Source: JADHMP01 sp016779985 (GTDB lineage: Bacteria > Bacteroidota > Bacteroidia > Flavobacteriales > Flavobacteriaceae). From it: a stretch of DNA of 64,000 bases. Under the pieces are notes generated by a model that was given only the letters and a program-made list of their open reading frames with translations, did not search any database and was not told where the DNA came from. Below, piece after piece: positions 16,964-27,019 of the stretch. The translations under genes were made by a program, and so were the position numbers. The stretch covers positions 20,116 to 84,115 of the forward strand of contig JADHMP010000010.1 of assembly GCA_016779985.1 (NCBI GenBank). Direction: 5' to 3'. The first letter of the stretch is position 1, and the number at the start of each line of letters is the position of its first letter.

Positions 16964-19414
16964 TTATCGTTTACCTATTCGAATAATATCTCCAAATATT
17001 CCCGCTGCTGTCACTTCTGCACCTGCTCCAGCACCTTTAACAATTAAAGGCTGTTCATTATAGCGGTTGCTGTAGAAAAGGATGATGTTGTCACTCCCCT
17101 CAAGATTATAAAAATCATGATCAGGAAAGATATGTTGAAGCCCAACAGAGGCTTTATTGCCGTCTAGTTGTGCAATATACTTCAATCTTGCTCCTTTTGC
17201 ATTGGCTTCCTCAAGGAGTTTATCAAAATGAGTTGCGTTCGCTTTCAGCGATTCAAAAAAAGCATTATTTGAATTAGTTTGTAAGGTTTCTAGAGGTAAA
17301 AAACTTTGATTGTCAATATCGTTCAATTCAATTTGCAAACCACTTTCTCTAGCAAGAATAAGAATTTTTCTTGCCACATCAACACCACTTAAATCAATTT
17401 TAGGGTCGGGTTCTGTAAACCCTTTTTCTTGGGCTTCTAAGACAACGTCGTGAAAAGCAACTCCGGTGGTAAAGGCATTAAAAATAAAATTTAAACTACC
17501 CGATAAAATCGCTTGTATCTTGTGAATTTTATCACCAGATGCAATTAGGTTGTTGAGGGTGTCGATAACAGGTAAACCTGCTCCTACATTGGTTTCAAAC
17601 AAAAATGGCGCTCCATATTTACGTGCAATTTTTTTGAGATTTACATAATTGCTTAATGAATCTGCACAAGCAATTTTGTTGCACGTTACAACCCCAACGT
17701 TATGTTCTAAATAGCGAGCATATTCGTTGGCAATAACCTCACTGGCAGTGTTGTCAACGAAAATACTATTTCTAAGATTAAGTTTTTTCACATGTTTAAA
17801 AAACAGGTCTCTGTCTGCTTTGGTAGCGCTACTAGCTAATTGATTTTTCCATTCAAACAGATCTAAAGGCTGTTCTCCCAACACCATTTTCTTAGAATTT
17901 GACAGTGCTACTACTCTCACCTTTAAGAGCAGGTGTTCAAGCAAATAAGAACTTTGTTGCTCAATTTGTTCGATAAGTTTGGTTCCTACATTTCCTACTC
18001 CTGTAATGAAAAGATTTAATTCTTTGGTTTGAGTCTCAAAAAAGGTTTCGTGAATGGTATTTAGTGCCTTTTGAATATTTTTTTGATCTATTATTAAAGA
18101 AATATTACGTTCTGAAGCGCCCTGAGCAATCGCACGGATGTTTATGTTATTAGTACCAAGACTACTAAATAGTTTTCCACTAATTCCTTGATGGTCTTTC
18201 ATTTTATTCCCAACTACAGCAATATTAGCCATGTTGACTTCAGCTCGGGTTGGAGACACTTTCTGTTGGGCAATTTCAAAGGTAAATGCGTCATCAATCA
18301 CTTTTTGTGCTTTTATCGCTTCGGTGCCCTTAACTCCAATACAAATAGAATGTTCTGAAGAGGCCTGTGTGATCATAATGATATTTATACTATGCGACGA
18401 AAGGGCTTCAAAAAGACGTTTGGAGATACCAGGTATACCAATCATACCACTTCCCTCAAGGGTAATTAGAGCCACATTATCAATATGACTAATTCCTTTG
18501 ACAATTTCTCCATTTATTTGGTCGCCATGAGAATCGATTTGAGTCCCTGGTGCTACAGCGTCAAAGGTATTTTTAATATAAGTTGGAATTTGTTTTTTGA
18601 CAATAGGTTGCAATGTTGGAGGATAAATGACCGTTGCCCCAAAGTGAGACAATTCCATAGCTTCTTGATAGGAAAGTTTAGGAATTGGCTTTGCTTGAGA
18701 AACTTTCTTGGGATTTGCAGTAAACATACCGCTAACATCCGTCCAAATTTCTAATGACTTTGCCTCTAGAAAGTTTGCTAAAAGAGCTGCTGTATAGTCA
18801 GATCCTCCACGGCCTAAGGTTGTTGTTTCTCCCGCTACATTTGAGGCGATAAAACCAGGGACTATAACAACATTCTCTTTTATATTTTGGAAAGTAGATT
18901 TGGTTTTTTCTGTACTAATTTCAAAGTTTACAACCGGGTAAGCTACACTTGGTTCAGTTTGAATCAAATTTCGTGCGTCCAAGAATAAAGCTGGAACATG
19001 CTGTTCTCTCAAAAGAACTTGAATAAGCTGACTTGAAAGAAGTTCTCCAAATGATGTCACTTTTGAATAAATGCGCTCTGTTTCTTCTTGAAGCTGCGCA
19101 ACAGATTCAAGCAATGATTCTAACTTGTTTAACTCACTTCTCACAAAGCTTATGCTTTCACTTTGTTTGGCTACTGGAACAAAATATTTTATTGGCTCTA
19201 AGTGCCTATTTTGTAAAACTTCTATTTGATCTTTAAAATCATTTTCCCCATTGACAGCTTGTTTGAGCATATCAACCAAAATATCAGTAACACCTCCTAA
19301 TGCAGAAACCACTACAACAATTGGTTCTGTGGAGTTATTTCGAATTATTTCAAAAACTTTTTCTAAACTTGCAGCATTGGCCACAGAAGTTCCACCAAAT
19401 TTTAAAACTTTCAT
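16964..19414 (-). CDS. thrA: bifunctional aspartokinase / homoserine dehydrogenase
   Basis: Catalyses the first and third steps of threonine/methionine synthesis. The 816 residues have an N-terminal aspartokinase domain (KVLKFGGTSVANAASLEKV; TLGRGGSDYTAALLA), two ACT regulatory domains in the middle (IPGISKRLFEALSSHSINI and HQGISGKLFSSLGTNNINI) and a C-terminal homoserine dehydrogenase (ITGVGNVGTKL nucleotide loop; GAGAGAEVTA). I chose the ATG at 19414; the extension to 19471 is not family-like. The ACT domains imply threonine feedback. A promoter match is seen at 19469-19476. I see no Thr/Ile-rich leader peptide. Confidence 0.96.
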   Translation of the reverse strand: MKVLKFGGTSVANAASLEKVFEIIRNNSTEPIVVVVSALGGVTDILVDMLKQAVNGENDFKDQIEVLQNRHLEPIKYFVPVAKQSESISFVRSELNKLESLLESVAQLQEETERIYSKVTSFGELLSSQLIQVLLREQHVPALFLDARNLIQTEPSVAYPVVNFEISTEKTKSTFQNIKENVVIVPGFIASNVAGETTTLGRGGSDYTAALLANFLEAKSLEIWTDVSGMFTANPKKVSQAKPIPKLSYQEAMELSHFGATVIYPPTLQPIVKKQIPTYIKNTFDAVAPGTQIDSHGDQINGEIVKGISHIDNVALITLEGSGMIGIPGISKRLFEALSSHSINIIMITQASSEHSICIGVKGTEAIKAQKVIDDAFTFEIAQQKVSPTRAEVNMANIAVVGNKMKDHQGISGKLFSSLGTNNINIRAIAQGASERNISLIIDQKNIQKALNTIHETFFETQTKELNLFITGVGNVGTKLIEQIEQQSSYLLEHLLLKVRVVALSNSKKMVLGEQPLDLFEWKNQLASSATKADRDLFFKHVKKLNLRNSIFVDNTASEVIANEYARYLEHNVGVVTCNKIACADSLSNYVNLKKIARKYGAPFLFETNVGAGLPVIDTLNNLIASGDKIHKIQAILSGSLNFIFNAFTTGVAFHDVVLEAQEKGFTEPDPKIDLSGVDVARKILILARESGLQIELNDIDNQSFLPLETLQTNSNNAFFESLKANATHFDKLLEEANAKGARLKYIAQLDGNKASVGLQHIFPDHDFYNLEGSDNIILFYSNRYNEQPLIVKGAGAGAEVTAAGIFGDIIRIGKR

Positions 19415-19468
19415 AGTCTTTAGCCTTTCATGGGGTGAATAAAAATATTCTACCACCGTTGACGAGCG

Positions 19469-19496
19469 CAAAAATAGAACTAAAAGCTAAGGCAAA
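19469..19496 (-). promoter_or_regulatory. candidate promoter of thrABC
   Basis: On the minus strand, -7 box TATTTTTG at 19476-19469 and a TTTG at 19496-19493 as -33, separated by 16 bases, a little short of the usual 17-21. The predicted start leaves a leader of roughly 45-50 bases before the thrA ATG. Confidence 0.5.
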
Positions 19497-19590
19497 AATG
19501 TTTTTGGGCTAAAAATTACAAGTCCTTGAAATTAAGGCTAACCGATTATAAAATAGTAGCCTCCTAAATCTAATGTCAGGTTTACAATAT

Positions 19591-22143
19591 CTACTTAGCT
19601 GCAGGTTGCTTTTGATCAACAGAAAGTGATAGTTTAGAATCATCATCTGATTTATCAATCAACAGCGAATCTCCTTCTTTTAATGTATTATCAACAACAT
19701 TTTCTGCTACTAAATCTTCTATGTATTTCTGAATGGCTCGGTTTAGTGGACGCGCTCCATATTTATTATCAAACCCTTTTTCGGCAAGAAAGTCTTTTGC
19801 GGCGTCAGTTATTGTAACGTCATAACTTAATTTTTGAATACGAATGATAACCTTGTCGAGTTCAATATCTACAATTTTTCGGATGTCTTTTTTATCAAGT
19901 GCATTAAATATAACGATGTCATCCACACGATTTAAGAATTCAGGAGTAAACGTTTTCTTTAATTCCTTATTAATAATACCCTTTTCTATATCAGTAGATT
20001 GCGCTTTTTGAGAGGCAGTTTCAAAACCCACGCCAGTTCCAAAATCTTTGAGTTGACGAGCACCAATGTTAGACGTCATGATAACAATAGTATTTTGGAA
20101 ATTTACTTTCCTACCTGAGCTATCGGTCAGAAACCCGTCGTCTAAAACCTGTAGAAGCATATTAAAAATGTCAGGATGAGCTTTTTCTACTTCATCTAGA
20201 AGAATTACTGAATAAGGTCTTCTTCTTACCTTTTCGCTCAGCTGACCTCCTTCTTCATAACCTACATAGCCAGGAGGTGCGCCAATGAGTCTAGAAATTG
20301 CAAATTTTTCCATATACTCACTCATGTCGATACGGATCAAATTTTCTTCAGAATCAAAAATTTCAGAGGCAAGGATCTTCGCAAGTTGTGTTTTACCAAC
20401 TCCCGTCTGTCCCAAGAAAATAAATGAGCCAATGGGTTTATCAGGATCTTTTAAACCAGCACGATTTCTTTGTATGGCTTTCACTACTTTTTCTATGGCC
20501 TCTTTCTGACCGATCAATTTCTGACCAATAATAGCTGCTAGTTGAGCTAATTTATTCTTTTCAGACTTTACTACTTTATTGACAGGAATGTTTGTCATCA
20601 TGGACACCACATCTGCAATATGAGTGTCATTGACGGTCACTCGATTTTGTTTAGACTCTTCTTGCCACCGTTCTTGGGCGTCAATTAGATTTCTCTCTAC
20701 TCTTTTTTCATCATCTCTGAGCTTGGCCGCTTCTTCATATTTCTGCTTTTTAACTACAGAATTTTTATTTTCACGAACATCCTCAAGTTGTTGTTCTAAT
20801 TCTATGATTTCTTTAGGAACACTCATGTTGTTTATATGAACTCTAGATCCTGCTTCATCAAGGGCATCTATGGCTTTATCAGGCAAAAATCGATCAGATA
20901 TATACCGGTTAGTGAGTTCAACACATGCTTTTAATGCCTCATGAGTATAATTTACATTGTGATGGTTTTCATACCGGTCTTTGATGTTTTCAAGAATTTC
21001 AAGAGTTTCTTCTTCTGTAGTTTCTTCCACTAAGACCTTTTGAAAACGTCGCTCTAGAGCTCCATCTTTTTCAATATGTTGTCTATATTCGTCAAGGGTA
21101 GTAGCACCAATACATTGAATTTCACCTCTTGCTAGGGCAGGCTTAAACATATTTGAGGCATCTAAACTGCCTGTGGCACCTCCAGCACCAACAATTGTGT
21201 GGATTTCATCTATGAACAAAATAATATTATCGTTTTTTTCCAGTTCGTTCATCACTGCTTTCATGCGTTCTTCAAACTGACCACGGTATTTAGTGCCTGC
21301 CACTAAGCTAGCTAGATCTAAAGTTACTACTCGTTTGTTGTATAATACTCTAGAAACTTTTTTCTGAATTATCCGCAAAGCAAGTCCTTCTGCTATGGCA
21401 GATTTACCAACACCGGGTTCTCCAATAAGTAAAGGATTGTTTTTTTTGCGTCGGCTCAAAACTTGAGACACTCTTTCAATTTCTTTTTGACGACCAACAA
21501 CGGGATCAAGTTTATCTTGTTCTGCTAACAATGTTACATCACGACCAAAATTGTCTAAAACAGGTGTTTTGGTTTTTTTGATTCCTTTTGATTCTGTTGT
21601 AGGAACAAATGGATTTTCTTTATTTCCCTCACCCTCATTTTCTTTTTCATCTGGAAATGATGACGCTGATGGAAGGTCAGAATAATGGTCTTGATCACTT
21701 GCTAGCATGACTTTGAATTGTTCCTTAACGATATCATAATCAACGTTTAATTTTGATAATAATTGCGTTGTAGGATCATTTTCATTTCTTAAAATACAAA
21801 GTAAGAGATGAACAGTATTTATAAATTCACTTTGAAAAAGTTTAGCTTCTAAAAATGTTGTTTTAAGTGCTCTTTCGGCTTGCCGAGTAAGATGCAAGTT
21901 TTTTTTCTCGTGCATCCCTTGCTCATTTTCAAGAGCAGCTGGGTTTAAAATTTCAACCTTGCGTCTTAATTCTTCGAGATTTACTTCTATCGAATTTAAA
22001 ATTGCAATCGCTTTTCCATCTCCATCCCTCAAAATTCCCAGCATGAGATGTTCTGTACCAATAAAATTGTGCCCAAGGCGTAAGGCTTCTTCTTTACTGT
22101 AAGCAATCACATCTTTAACGCGAGGAGAAAAATTATCATCCAT
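19591..22143 (-). CDS. clpC: ATP-dependent Clp protease ATP-binding subunit ClpC
   Basis: Hsp100/Clp unfoldase that feeds substrates to ClpP. The 850 residues run: Clp N-repeat domain (FSPRVKDVIAYSKEEALRLGHNFIGTEH), AAA+ 1 with Walker A GEPGVGKSA, a UVR segment in the middle domain (KQKYEEAAKLRDDEK), AAA+ 2 with GQTGVGKTQ, and the C-terminal D2-small domain (GFDNKYGARPLNRAIQ). I chose ATG 22143; a TTG at 22149 is also in frame. The gene ends about 180 bases before thrA on the same strand and is divergent from gyrA. Confidence 0.96.
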   Translation of the reverse strand: MDDNFSPRVKDVIAYSKEEALRLGHNFIGTEHLMLGILRDGDGKAIAILNSIEVNLEELRRKVEILNPAALENEQGMHEKKNLHLTRQAERALKTTFLEAKLFQSEFINTVHLLLCILRNENDPTTQLLSKLNVDYDIVKEQFKVMLASDQDHYSDLPSASSFPDEKENEGEGNKENPFVPTTESKGIKKTKTPVLDNFGRDVTLLAEQDKLDPVVGRQKEIERVSQVLSRRKKNNPLLIGEPGVGKSAIAEGLALRIIQKKVSRVLYNKRVVTLDLASLVAGTKYRGQFEERMKAVMNELEKNDNIILFIDEIHTIVGAGGATGSLDASNMFKPALARGEIQCIGATTLDEYRQHIEKDGALERRFQKVLVEETTEEETLEILENIKDRYENHHNVNYTHEALKACVELTNRYISDRFLPDKAIDALDEAGSRVHINNMSVPKEIIELEQQLEDVRENKNSVVKKQKYEEAAKLRDDEKRVERNLIDAQERWQEESKQNRVTVNDTHIADVVSMMTNIPVNKVVKSEKNKLAQLAAIIGQKLIGQKEAIEKVVKAIQRNRAGLKDPDKPIGSFIFLGQTGVGKTQLAKILASEIFDSEENLIRIDMSEYMEKFAISRLIGAPPGYVGYEEGGQLSEKVRRRPYSVILLDEVEKAHPDIFNMLLQVLDDGFLTDSSGRKVNFQNTIVIMTSNIGARQLKDFGTGVGFETASQKAQSTDIEKGIINKELKKTFTPEFLNRVDDIVIFNALDKKDIRKIVDIELDKVIIRIQKLSYDVTITDAAKDFLAEKGFDNKYGARPLNRAIQKYIEDLVAENVVDNTLKEGDSLLIDKSDDDSKLSLSVDQKQPAAK

Positions 22144-22257
22144 ATTCAATCGTTATTTTTATCCTTTAGTTTTCAAAAATTAGACCAAAGAATTACCCTA
22201 TAGCTAATAGACAAAAAAAAAATTATATTTCAAAAGTTAGACGTTAATAATTTTAAC

Positions 22258-22265
22258 CAAAAATA
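22258..22265 (-). promoter_or_regulatory. candidate -7 box of clpC (TATTTTTG)
   Basis: Exact TAnnTTTG match on the minus strand in the clpC-gyrA divergent gap, implying a leader of about 110 bases. No convincing -33 element, and the region is very AT-rich, so chance matches are likely. Confidence 0.3.
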
Positions 22266-22363
22266 TCGTTAAAGTGTTAATAATTTATAGAATAAACTAG
22301 CTTTTGCATATATTGTTTGATAGTGTAGATGCTTATTTTAGCAGCTATATTCATTTTTAATTT

Positions 22364-24859
22364 ATGGATCAAAGAGAAAGACTAATTCCGATTAATATTG
22401 AGGACGAAATGAAATCGGCCTATATAGACTATTCAATGTCTGTCATTGTGTCACGTGCCTTACCCGATGTGAGAGATGGTCTAAAGCCAGTGCATCGTCG
22501 AGTTTTATATGGTATGCACGAATTAGGAATTCGCGCCAACACTGCTTATAAAAAGTCAGCAAGAATTGTTGGTGAAGTATTAGGGAAATATCATCCCCAT
22601 GGTGATTCTTCAGTATACGATACAATGGTTCGTATGGCCCAAGAGTGGAGTCTACGCTATTTGCTCATTGACGGTCAAGGAAATTTTGGTTCTGTTGACG
22701 GAGATAGCCCTGCGGCTATGCGATATACAGAAGCTCGAATGAAAAAAATGGCAGAAGACCTTTTGATTGATATCGAAAAAGATACCGTTGATCATCAACT
22801 GAATTTTGACGATACCCTTAAAGAACCCACCGTACTCCCTACGCGAATTCCAAATCTTCTTGTTAACGGTGCTTCTGGAATAGCAGTTGGAATGGCCACA
22901 AATATGCCACCACACAACTTAAATGAAGTGGTTGAAGGGACAGTAGCCTATATTGAAAACAATGAGGTTACAATAGAGGACCTCATGGAGTTTGTTAAAG
23001 CACCAGACTTTCCAACAGGCGGAACAATCTACGGATACGAAGGAGTCAAAGAAGCCTTTTTGACTGGGAGGGGGCGCGTGGTTATCCGTGCAAAAGCAAA
23101 CATAGAAGAAGTAGATGGTAGAGAATGTATCATCGTTGATGAAATTCCATATCAGGTTAACAAGGCAGAAATGATCAAAAAAACTGCCGAATTAGTGAAT
23201 GATAAAAAAATTGAAGGCATTTCTAATATTCGAGATGAATCAGATCGAAAAGGAATGCGCATTGTTTATATCCTCAAAAGAGATGCTATTCCGAACATTG
23301 TTTTAAATAAATTATACAAGTATACCTCACTTCAATCTTCTTTTAGTGTAAATAACATTGCATTGGTCAATGGCAAACCCGAGATGTTGAATCTAAAAGA
23401 CATGATTCGACATTTTGTAGAGCACCGTCATGACGTTGTGGTTCGAAGAACAAAATTTGAGCTTAAAAAGGCAGAAGAGCGAGCTCATATATTAGAGGGA
23501 TTGATCATAGCCTCAGATAATATTGACGAGGTGATAGCCCTTATTAGGGCATCTGCCAACGCTGAAGAAGCAAGAACCGCGCTACAAAAGAAATTTGAAC
23601 TGTCAGAAATTCAAGCAAAGGCAATTGTTGAAATGCGCTTGCGCCAACTCACAGGTCTTGAACAGGATAAGCTAAGAACAGAATATGATGAGTTGTTAAA
23701 AACTATTGCCGATTTGAAAGATATTCTTGAGAACAAGGAACGTCGCATGGAAATAATTAAAACAGAGCTTCTTGAAATCAAAGAAAAATATGGAGACAAC
23801 CGTCGTTCAAAAATAGAATATGCGGGAGGCAATTTTAGCGTTGAGGATATGATCCCTGATGAAAAAGTAGTTATCACCATTTCACATGCAGGTTATATTA
23901 AAAGAACTCCCTTGGTAGAATATAAAACGCAAAATAGGGGGGGTGTTGGTCAAAAGGCTTCTACCACTCGTGATGAAGATTTTCTCCAAGATATTTTTGT
24001 GGGAACTAATCATCAGTATATGTTGTTTTTCACTCAAAAAGGAAAATGTTTTTGGATGCGTGTATATGAAATTCCAGAAGGATCTAAAATTGCTAAAGGA
24101 AGAGCCATTCAGAATCTGATCAATATAGAACAGGATGACAAAGTGAAAGCCTTTATATGTACTCAAGACCTGAAAGACGAAGAATACATCAACAATCACT
24201 ATGTCATTATGGCAACTAAAAAGGGACAAGTCAAAAAGACAGCCTTAGAGCAATATTCAAGACCTCGTGCCAATGGTATTAACGCAATTACCATCCGTGA
24301 AGATGACGAACTTCTTGAAGCTCGATTAACCAATGGACTTAGTCAAATTCTTATCGCTGTTCAATCTGGAAAAGCTATTCGATTTGAGGAAAGTAAAACA
24401 CGCCCTATGGGTAGAAATGCTTCAGGCGTTAGGGGTATCTCTTTGGCGAGTCCAGATGATGAGGTTGTTGGAATGGTTGCTGTAAACGATATGGATGCCA
24501 ATATTTTAGTGGTCTCAAAAAATGGATACGGCAAACGATCAGCACTGGATGATTATCGAATAACAAATCGAGGCGGAAAAGGTGTCAAAACTATTTCTAT
24601 TACTGAAAAAACAGGCCATTTAGTTGCTCTGAAAAGCGTGTCAGACGCCGATGATTTGATGATTATTAATAAATCTGGAATTGCTATCCGGATGGAAGTT
24701 GCCGGTTTGCGAGTTATGGGACGTGCTACACAAGGTGTTCGACTAATAAATCTTAAAGAAAACGACAACATTGCTGCTATTGCTAAGGTTATTAAAGATG
24801 ACGAGGCAATTGATGACATTAATGACATTGATGTTAGTGATGGCACTGTTATTGAATAA
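22364..24859 (+). CDS. gyrA: DNA gyrase subunit A
   Basis: Breakage-reunion subunit of gyrase. The 831 residues include DYSMSVIVSRALPDVRDGLKP, the catalytic tyrosine Tyr121 in AMRYTEARM, and six C-terminal beta-pinwheel blades with the GyrA-box type motif QNRGGVGQK (QRRGGKG-like). The quinolone-resistance region reads GDSSVYD (80-86) with Ser82 and Asp86 matching the wild-type Ser83/Asp87 of E. coli. The C-terminus ends with an acidic tail (DDEAIDDINDIDVSD). The TPR gene follows 27 bases later. Confidence 0.97.
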   Translation: MDQRERLIPINIEDEMKSAYIDYSMSVIVSRALPDVRDGLKPVHRRVLYGMHELGIRANTAYKKSARIVGEVLGKYHPHGDSSVYDTMVRMAQEWSLRYLLIDGQGNFGSVDGDSPAAMRYTEARMKKMAEDLLIDIEKDTVDHQLNFDDTLKEPTVLPTRIPNLLVNGASGIAVGMATNMPPHNLNEVVEGTVAYIENNEVTIEDLMEFVKAPDFPTGGTIYGYEGVKEAFLTGRGRVVIRAKANIEEVDGRECIIVDEIPYQVNKAEMIKKTAELVNDKKIEGISNIRDESDRKGMRIVYILKRDAIPNIVLNKLYKYTSLQSSFSVNNIALVNGKPEMLNLKDMIRHFVEHRHDVVVRRTKFELKKAEERAHILEGLIIASDNIDEVIALIRASANAEEARTALQKKFELSEIQAKAIVEMRLRQLTGLEQDKLRTEYDELLKTIADLKDILENKERRMEIIKTELLEIKEKYGDNRRSKIEYAGGNFSVEDMIPDEKVVITISHAGYIKRTPLVEYKTQNRGGVGQKASTTRDEDFLQDIFVGTNHQYMLFFTQKGKCFWMRVYEIPEGSKIAKGRAIQNLINIEQDDKVKAFICTQDLKDEEYINNHYVIMATKKGQVKKTALEQYSRPRANGINAITIREDDELLEARLTNGLSQILIAVQSGKAIRFEESKTRPMGRNASGVRGISLASPDDEVVGMVAVNDMDANILVVSKNGYGKRSALDDYRITNRGGKGVKTISITEKTGHLVALKSVSDADDLMIINKSGIAIRMEVAGLRVMGRATQGVRLINLKENDNIAAIAKVIKDDEAIDDINDIDVSDGTVIE

Positions 24860-24886
24860 TATTCCAGAAATATCAAAATTACCAAA

Positions 24887-26107
24887 ATGAAAAATCGATT
24901 TATTTTATTATTCAGCCTTGTGCTTAGTTTAGGCTTTGGACAAAAAAAAGAATACCGTTCAGCCTTAAAGAAATTTAATGGTGGAGACGTTGATGGTGCT
25001 GCCCAAATGTTGGCAGACAATGCTCAAATTCTCAGCAGTGCAGATGCTAAGTTAGCTCCCTCCATTACATTTTTAGAGGGTAAAATTGCTGCTGCTAAAG
25101 AAGAGTTTGAACAAGCAAAAGCGAAATTTGATGAGGCTAAAACACAGGGGGTTAGCTCCTCTGAAGTTGATGTTGAACTTGAAAAGCTAGTGGCATCCCT
25201 AATTAATTCAGCGATAGCAGACAATGAAGCTAAGGCATTTATTGAAGGTGCCGCTAAACTCTTTATGGCTTATCAGATCAAACCAGAAGTCAATCAAGAC
25301 TATCTTTATTACGCTGCATCAGGTGCTGTTAATGCTCAAAATTTTGATCTTGCTTTGGCTTACTACGAAGAGCTAAAAAATATCAAATATGAAGGGATCA
25401 CCACAAATTATTATGCTACTGAAGTGGCATCAGGAAATGAAATAAGTGTGAGTGAAACAGAATATGAACTTTACAAGAAGTCAAAAGATTATACTAATCT
25501 AAGAGAAGAGCAAACAGAATCTAAATTTCCTGAAGTTGTAAAAAACATAGCTTTAATATATGCTGAGCAAGGAGATAATGAAAAGGCCATGGCAGCAGTT
25601 CAAGAGGCAAGAAAGAGCAATCCAGATGACTTAAATTTGATTTTGACAGAAGCCAATATATACATTCAGCTTGATGAGAAAGAAAAATTTCAAGAATTGA
25701 TAAAGGAAGCTCTGGAACAGGACCCAAATAATGCACTTCTTTATTTTAATTTAGGAGTGGTCAGTTCTGATTTAGGAGATAACATGGCTGCTAGAGGATA
25801 TTATGAAAAAGCTATTGAAATCGATTCTACCTATGAAGCGGCATATCTCAATCTAGTTTCATTAATTCTTAATGGTGAGTCTACCATTGTAGATGAAATG
25901 AATTCTTTAGGAAATTCACGTGCAGACAACGCTCGCTATGATGAGTTGAAATTAAAACGTGAAGATTTATATAGGGAATGTATACCCATTCTAAAAGGTT
26001 TGGTTGAACTCAACCAAAACGAAGAGGCAATAAAAACATTAATGAATATTTATGGCACCCTTGGTGATAATGAAGGTTTTAAAGAAATGAAAGCCCTTCT
26101 AGAATAG
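24887..26107 (+). CDS. exported tetratricopeptide-repeat protein
   Basis: 406 residues with a signal peptide (LLFSLVLSLGFGQ) and at least four TPR-like helix pairs between about residues 215 and 320 (for example AEQGDNEKAMAAVQEARKSN, NLGVVSSDLGDNMAARGY). TPRs are protein-binding scaffolds; the partner is unknown. Alanine- and glutamate-rich first half. It lies 27 bases after gyrA and ends at a strong terminator, so it probably shares gyrA transcripts. No enzymatic motif seen. Confidence 0.85.
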   Translation: MKNRFILLFSLVLSLGFGQKKEYRSALKKFNGGDVDGAAQMLADNAQILSSADAKLAPSITFLEGKIAAAKEEFEQAKAKFDEAKTQGVSSSEVDVELEKLVASLINSAIADNEAKAFIEGAAKLFMAYQIKPEVNQDYLYYAASGAVNAQNFDLALAYYEELKNIKYEGITTNYYATEVASGNEISVSETEYELYKKSKDYTNLREEQTESKFPEVVKNIALIYAEQGDNEKAMAAVQEARKSNPDDLNLILTEANIYIQLDEKEKFQELIKEALEQDPNNALLYFNLGVVSSDLGDNMAARGYYEKAIEIDSTYEAAYLNLVSLILNGESTIVDEMNSLGNSRADNARYDELKLKREDLYRECIPILKGLVELNQNEEAIKTLMNIYGTLGDNEGFKEMKALLE

Positions 26108-26129
26108 TTTGCCTTATTTTGAATACTCA

Positions 26130-26153
26130 CCCCGCTCTAAAGCGGGGTTTTTT
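26130..26153 (+). terminator. rho-independent terminator after the TPR gene
   Basis: Perfect 7-bp GC-rich stem CCCCGCT / AGCGGGG with a CTAA loop, followed by six T residues. It closes the gyrA-TPR transcript and lies in front of the convergent NlpC/P60 gene, whose stop begins at its T-tail. Confidence 0.92.
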
Positions 26154-26895
26154 ATACAACCCTTTTGATTAGTCGAAGTTTATGGGAATGCATATTGCTG
26201 TGGCTATTAAAAATACCCGTTTGATCAATTCGATCAACCCGAACAGTACCATGGGCATGAATTATATGGTGATTTTTCAACAGTATGCCTACATGAATAA
26301 TTTCTCCTTGTTCATTATCAAAAAAAGCCAAATCTCCTGGCTCACTCTCATCAATAAAACTTAGGCTAGCTCCAATTTCTGCTTGTTGATGCGCATCTCT
26401 TGGCAGGTTGATACCATACAATCTATAAACCATTTGAACCAAACCAGAACAATCAATACCAAAAGGTGTTTTGCCACCCCAAAGATAAGGGGCATTTCTA
26501 AAAAGATGTGCAAAATCACAAAGCATGGTTTTATTTTTCTTTTTGGGAACAACCTGGCCATCAAACTCATCTCCAAAAAAATCAGAAACACCAACATTAC
26601 TTCCAATTACCACAGGTTTTAGCCCATTTTGAGATACAACATAATGAACCATATCAAAAGTTAAGGTTGGATTTTTATTTAGTGTAATAGCCTTTTTTTC
26701 AGAAATTTCTCGTTGTTGTTTTTCTTCAATCCACCCTTCATAGTGGTCCAATAGTCCTGAAACGTATAACCAATTGTCTTTCTTTTTGATGATTTTAAAA
26801 CTATCACCATATAAAAACTGAGAAACAAGTTCACTTTTGTGGTCTTTCTCTTTTCTAAGGGGGATAATGCTTAAATGGCAACAACCGTAATTCAA
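26152..26895 (-). CDS. NlpC/P60 family cell-wall peptidase (C40) with SH3-like domains
   Basis: Probable gamma-D-glutamyl-L-diamino acid endopeptidase or amidase acting on peptidoglycan peptides. The 247 residues have two SH3-like segments (about 10-115) and a C-terminal NlpC/P60 domain with FGIDCSGLVQMVY (Cys149), GEIIHVGILL (His201) and a third polar residue at His213. The start is TTG at 26895, giving the family N-terminus NYGCCHLSIIPLR. No signal peptide is visible, as for its Bacteroidota relatives, which may be cytosolic recycling enzymes. Confidence 0.88.
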   Translation of the reverse strand: MNYGCCHLSIIPLRKEKDHKSELVSQFLYGDSFKIIKKKDNWLYVSGLLDHYEGWIEEKQQREISEKKAITLNKNPTLTFDMVHYVVSQNGLKPVVIGSNVGVSDFFGDEFDGQVVPKKKNKTMLCDFAHLFRNAPYLWGGKTPFGIDCSGLVQMVYRLYGINLPRDAHQQAEIGASLSFIDESEPGDLAFFDNEQGEIIHVGILLKNHHIIHAHGTVRVDRIDQTGIFNSHSNMHSHKLRLIKRVV

Positions 26896-27019
26896 ATAGT
26901 GTTTTTTAATTCATTTTAACAAAAATAATCAATTTATGACCACATAGTTAGTGAATTAGGTTAAAGCAAAAAGGCATTATGCTTATTTTAGCTTAATAAA
27001 AACAAAGCGTTTCATTCTG

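Noticed and set aside
19415..19590. Threonine attenuator leader peptide before thrA
   Set aside because: No short frame rich in Thr/Ile codons followed by competing hairpins could be found.
23882..24229. 115-residue minus-strand frame inside gyrA
   Set aside because: Entirely antisense to a conserved coding region, with no family features.
24553..25020. 155-residue minus-strand frame across the end of gyrA
   Set aside because: Mirror of gyrA codon structure and the TPR gene start; serine/arginine-rich low-quality composition, no motif.
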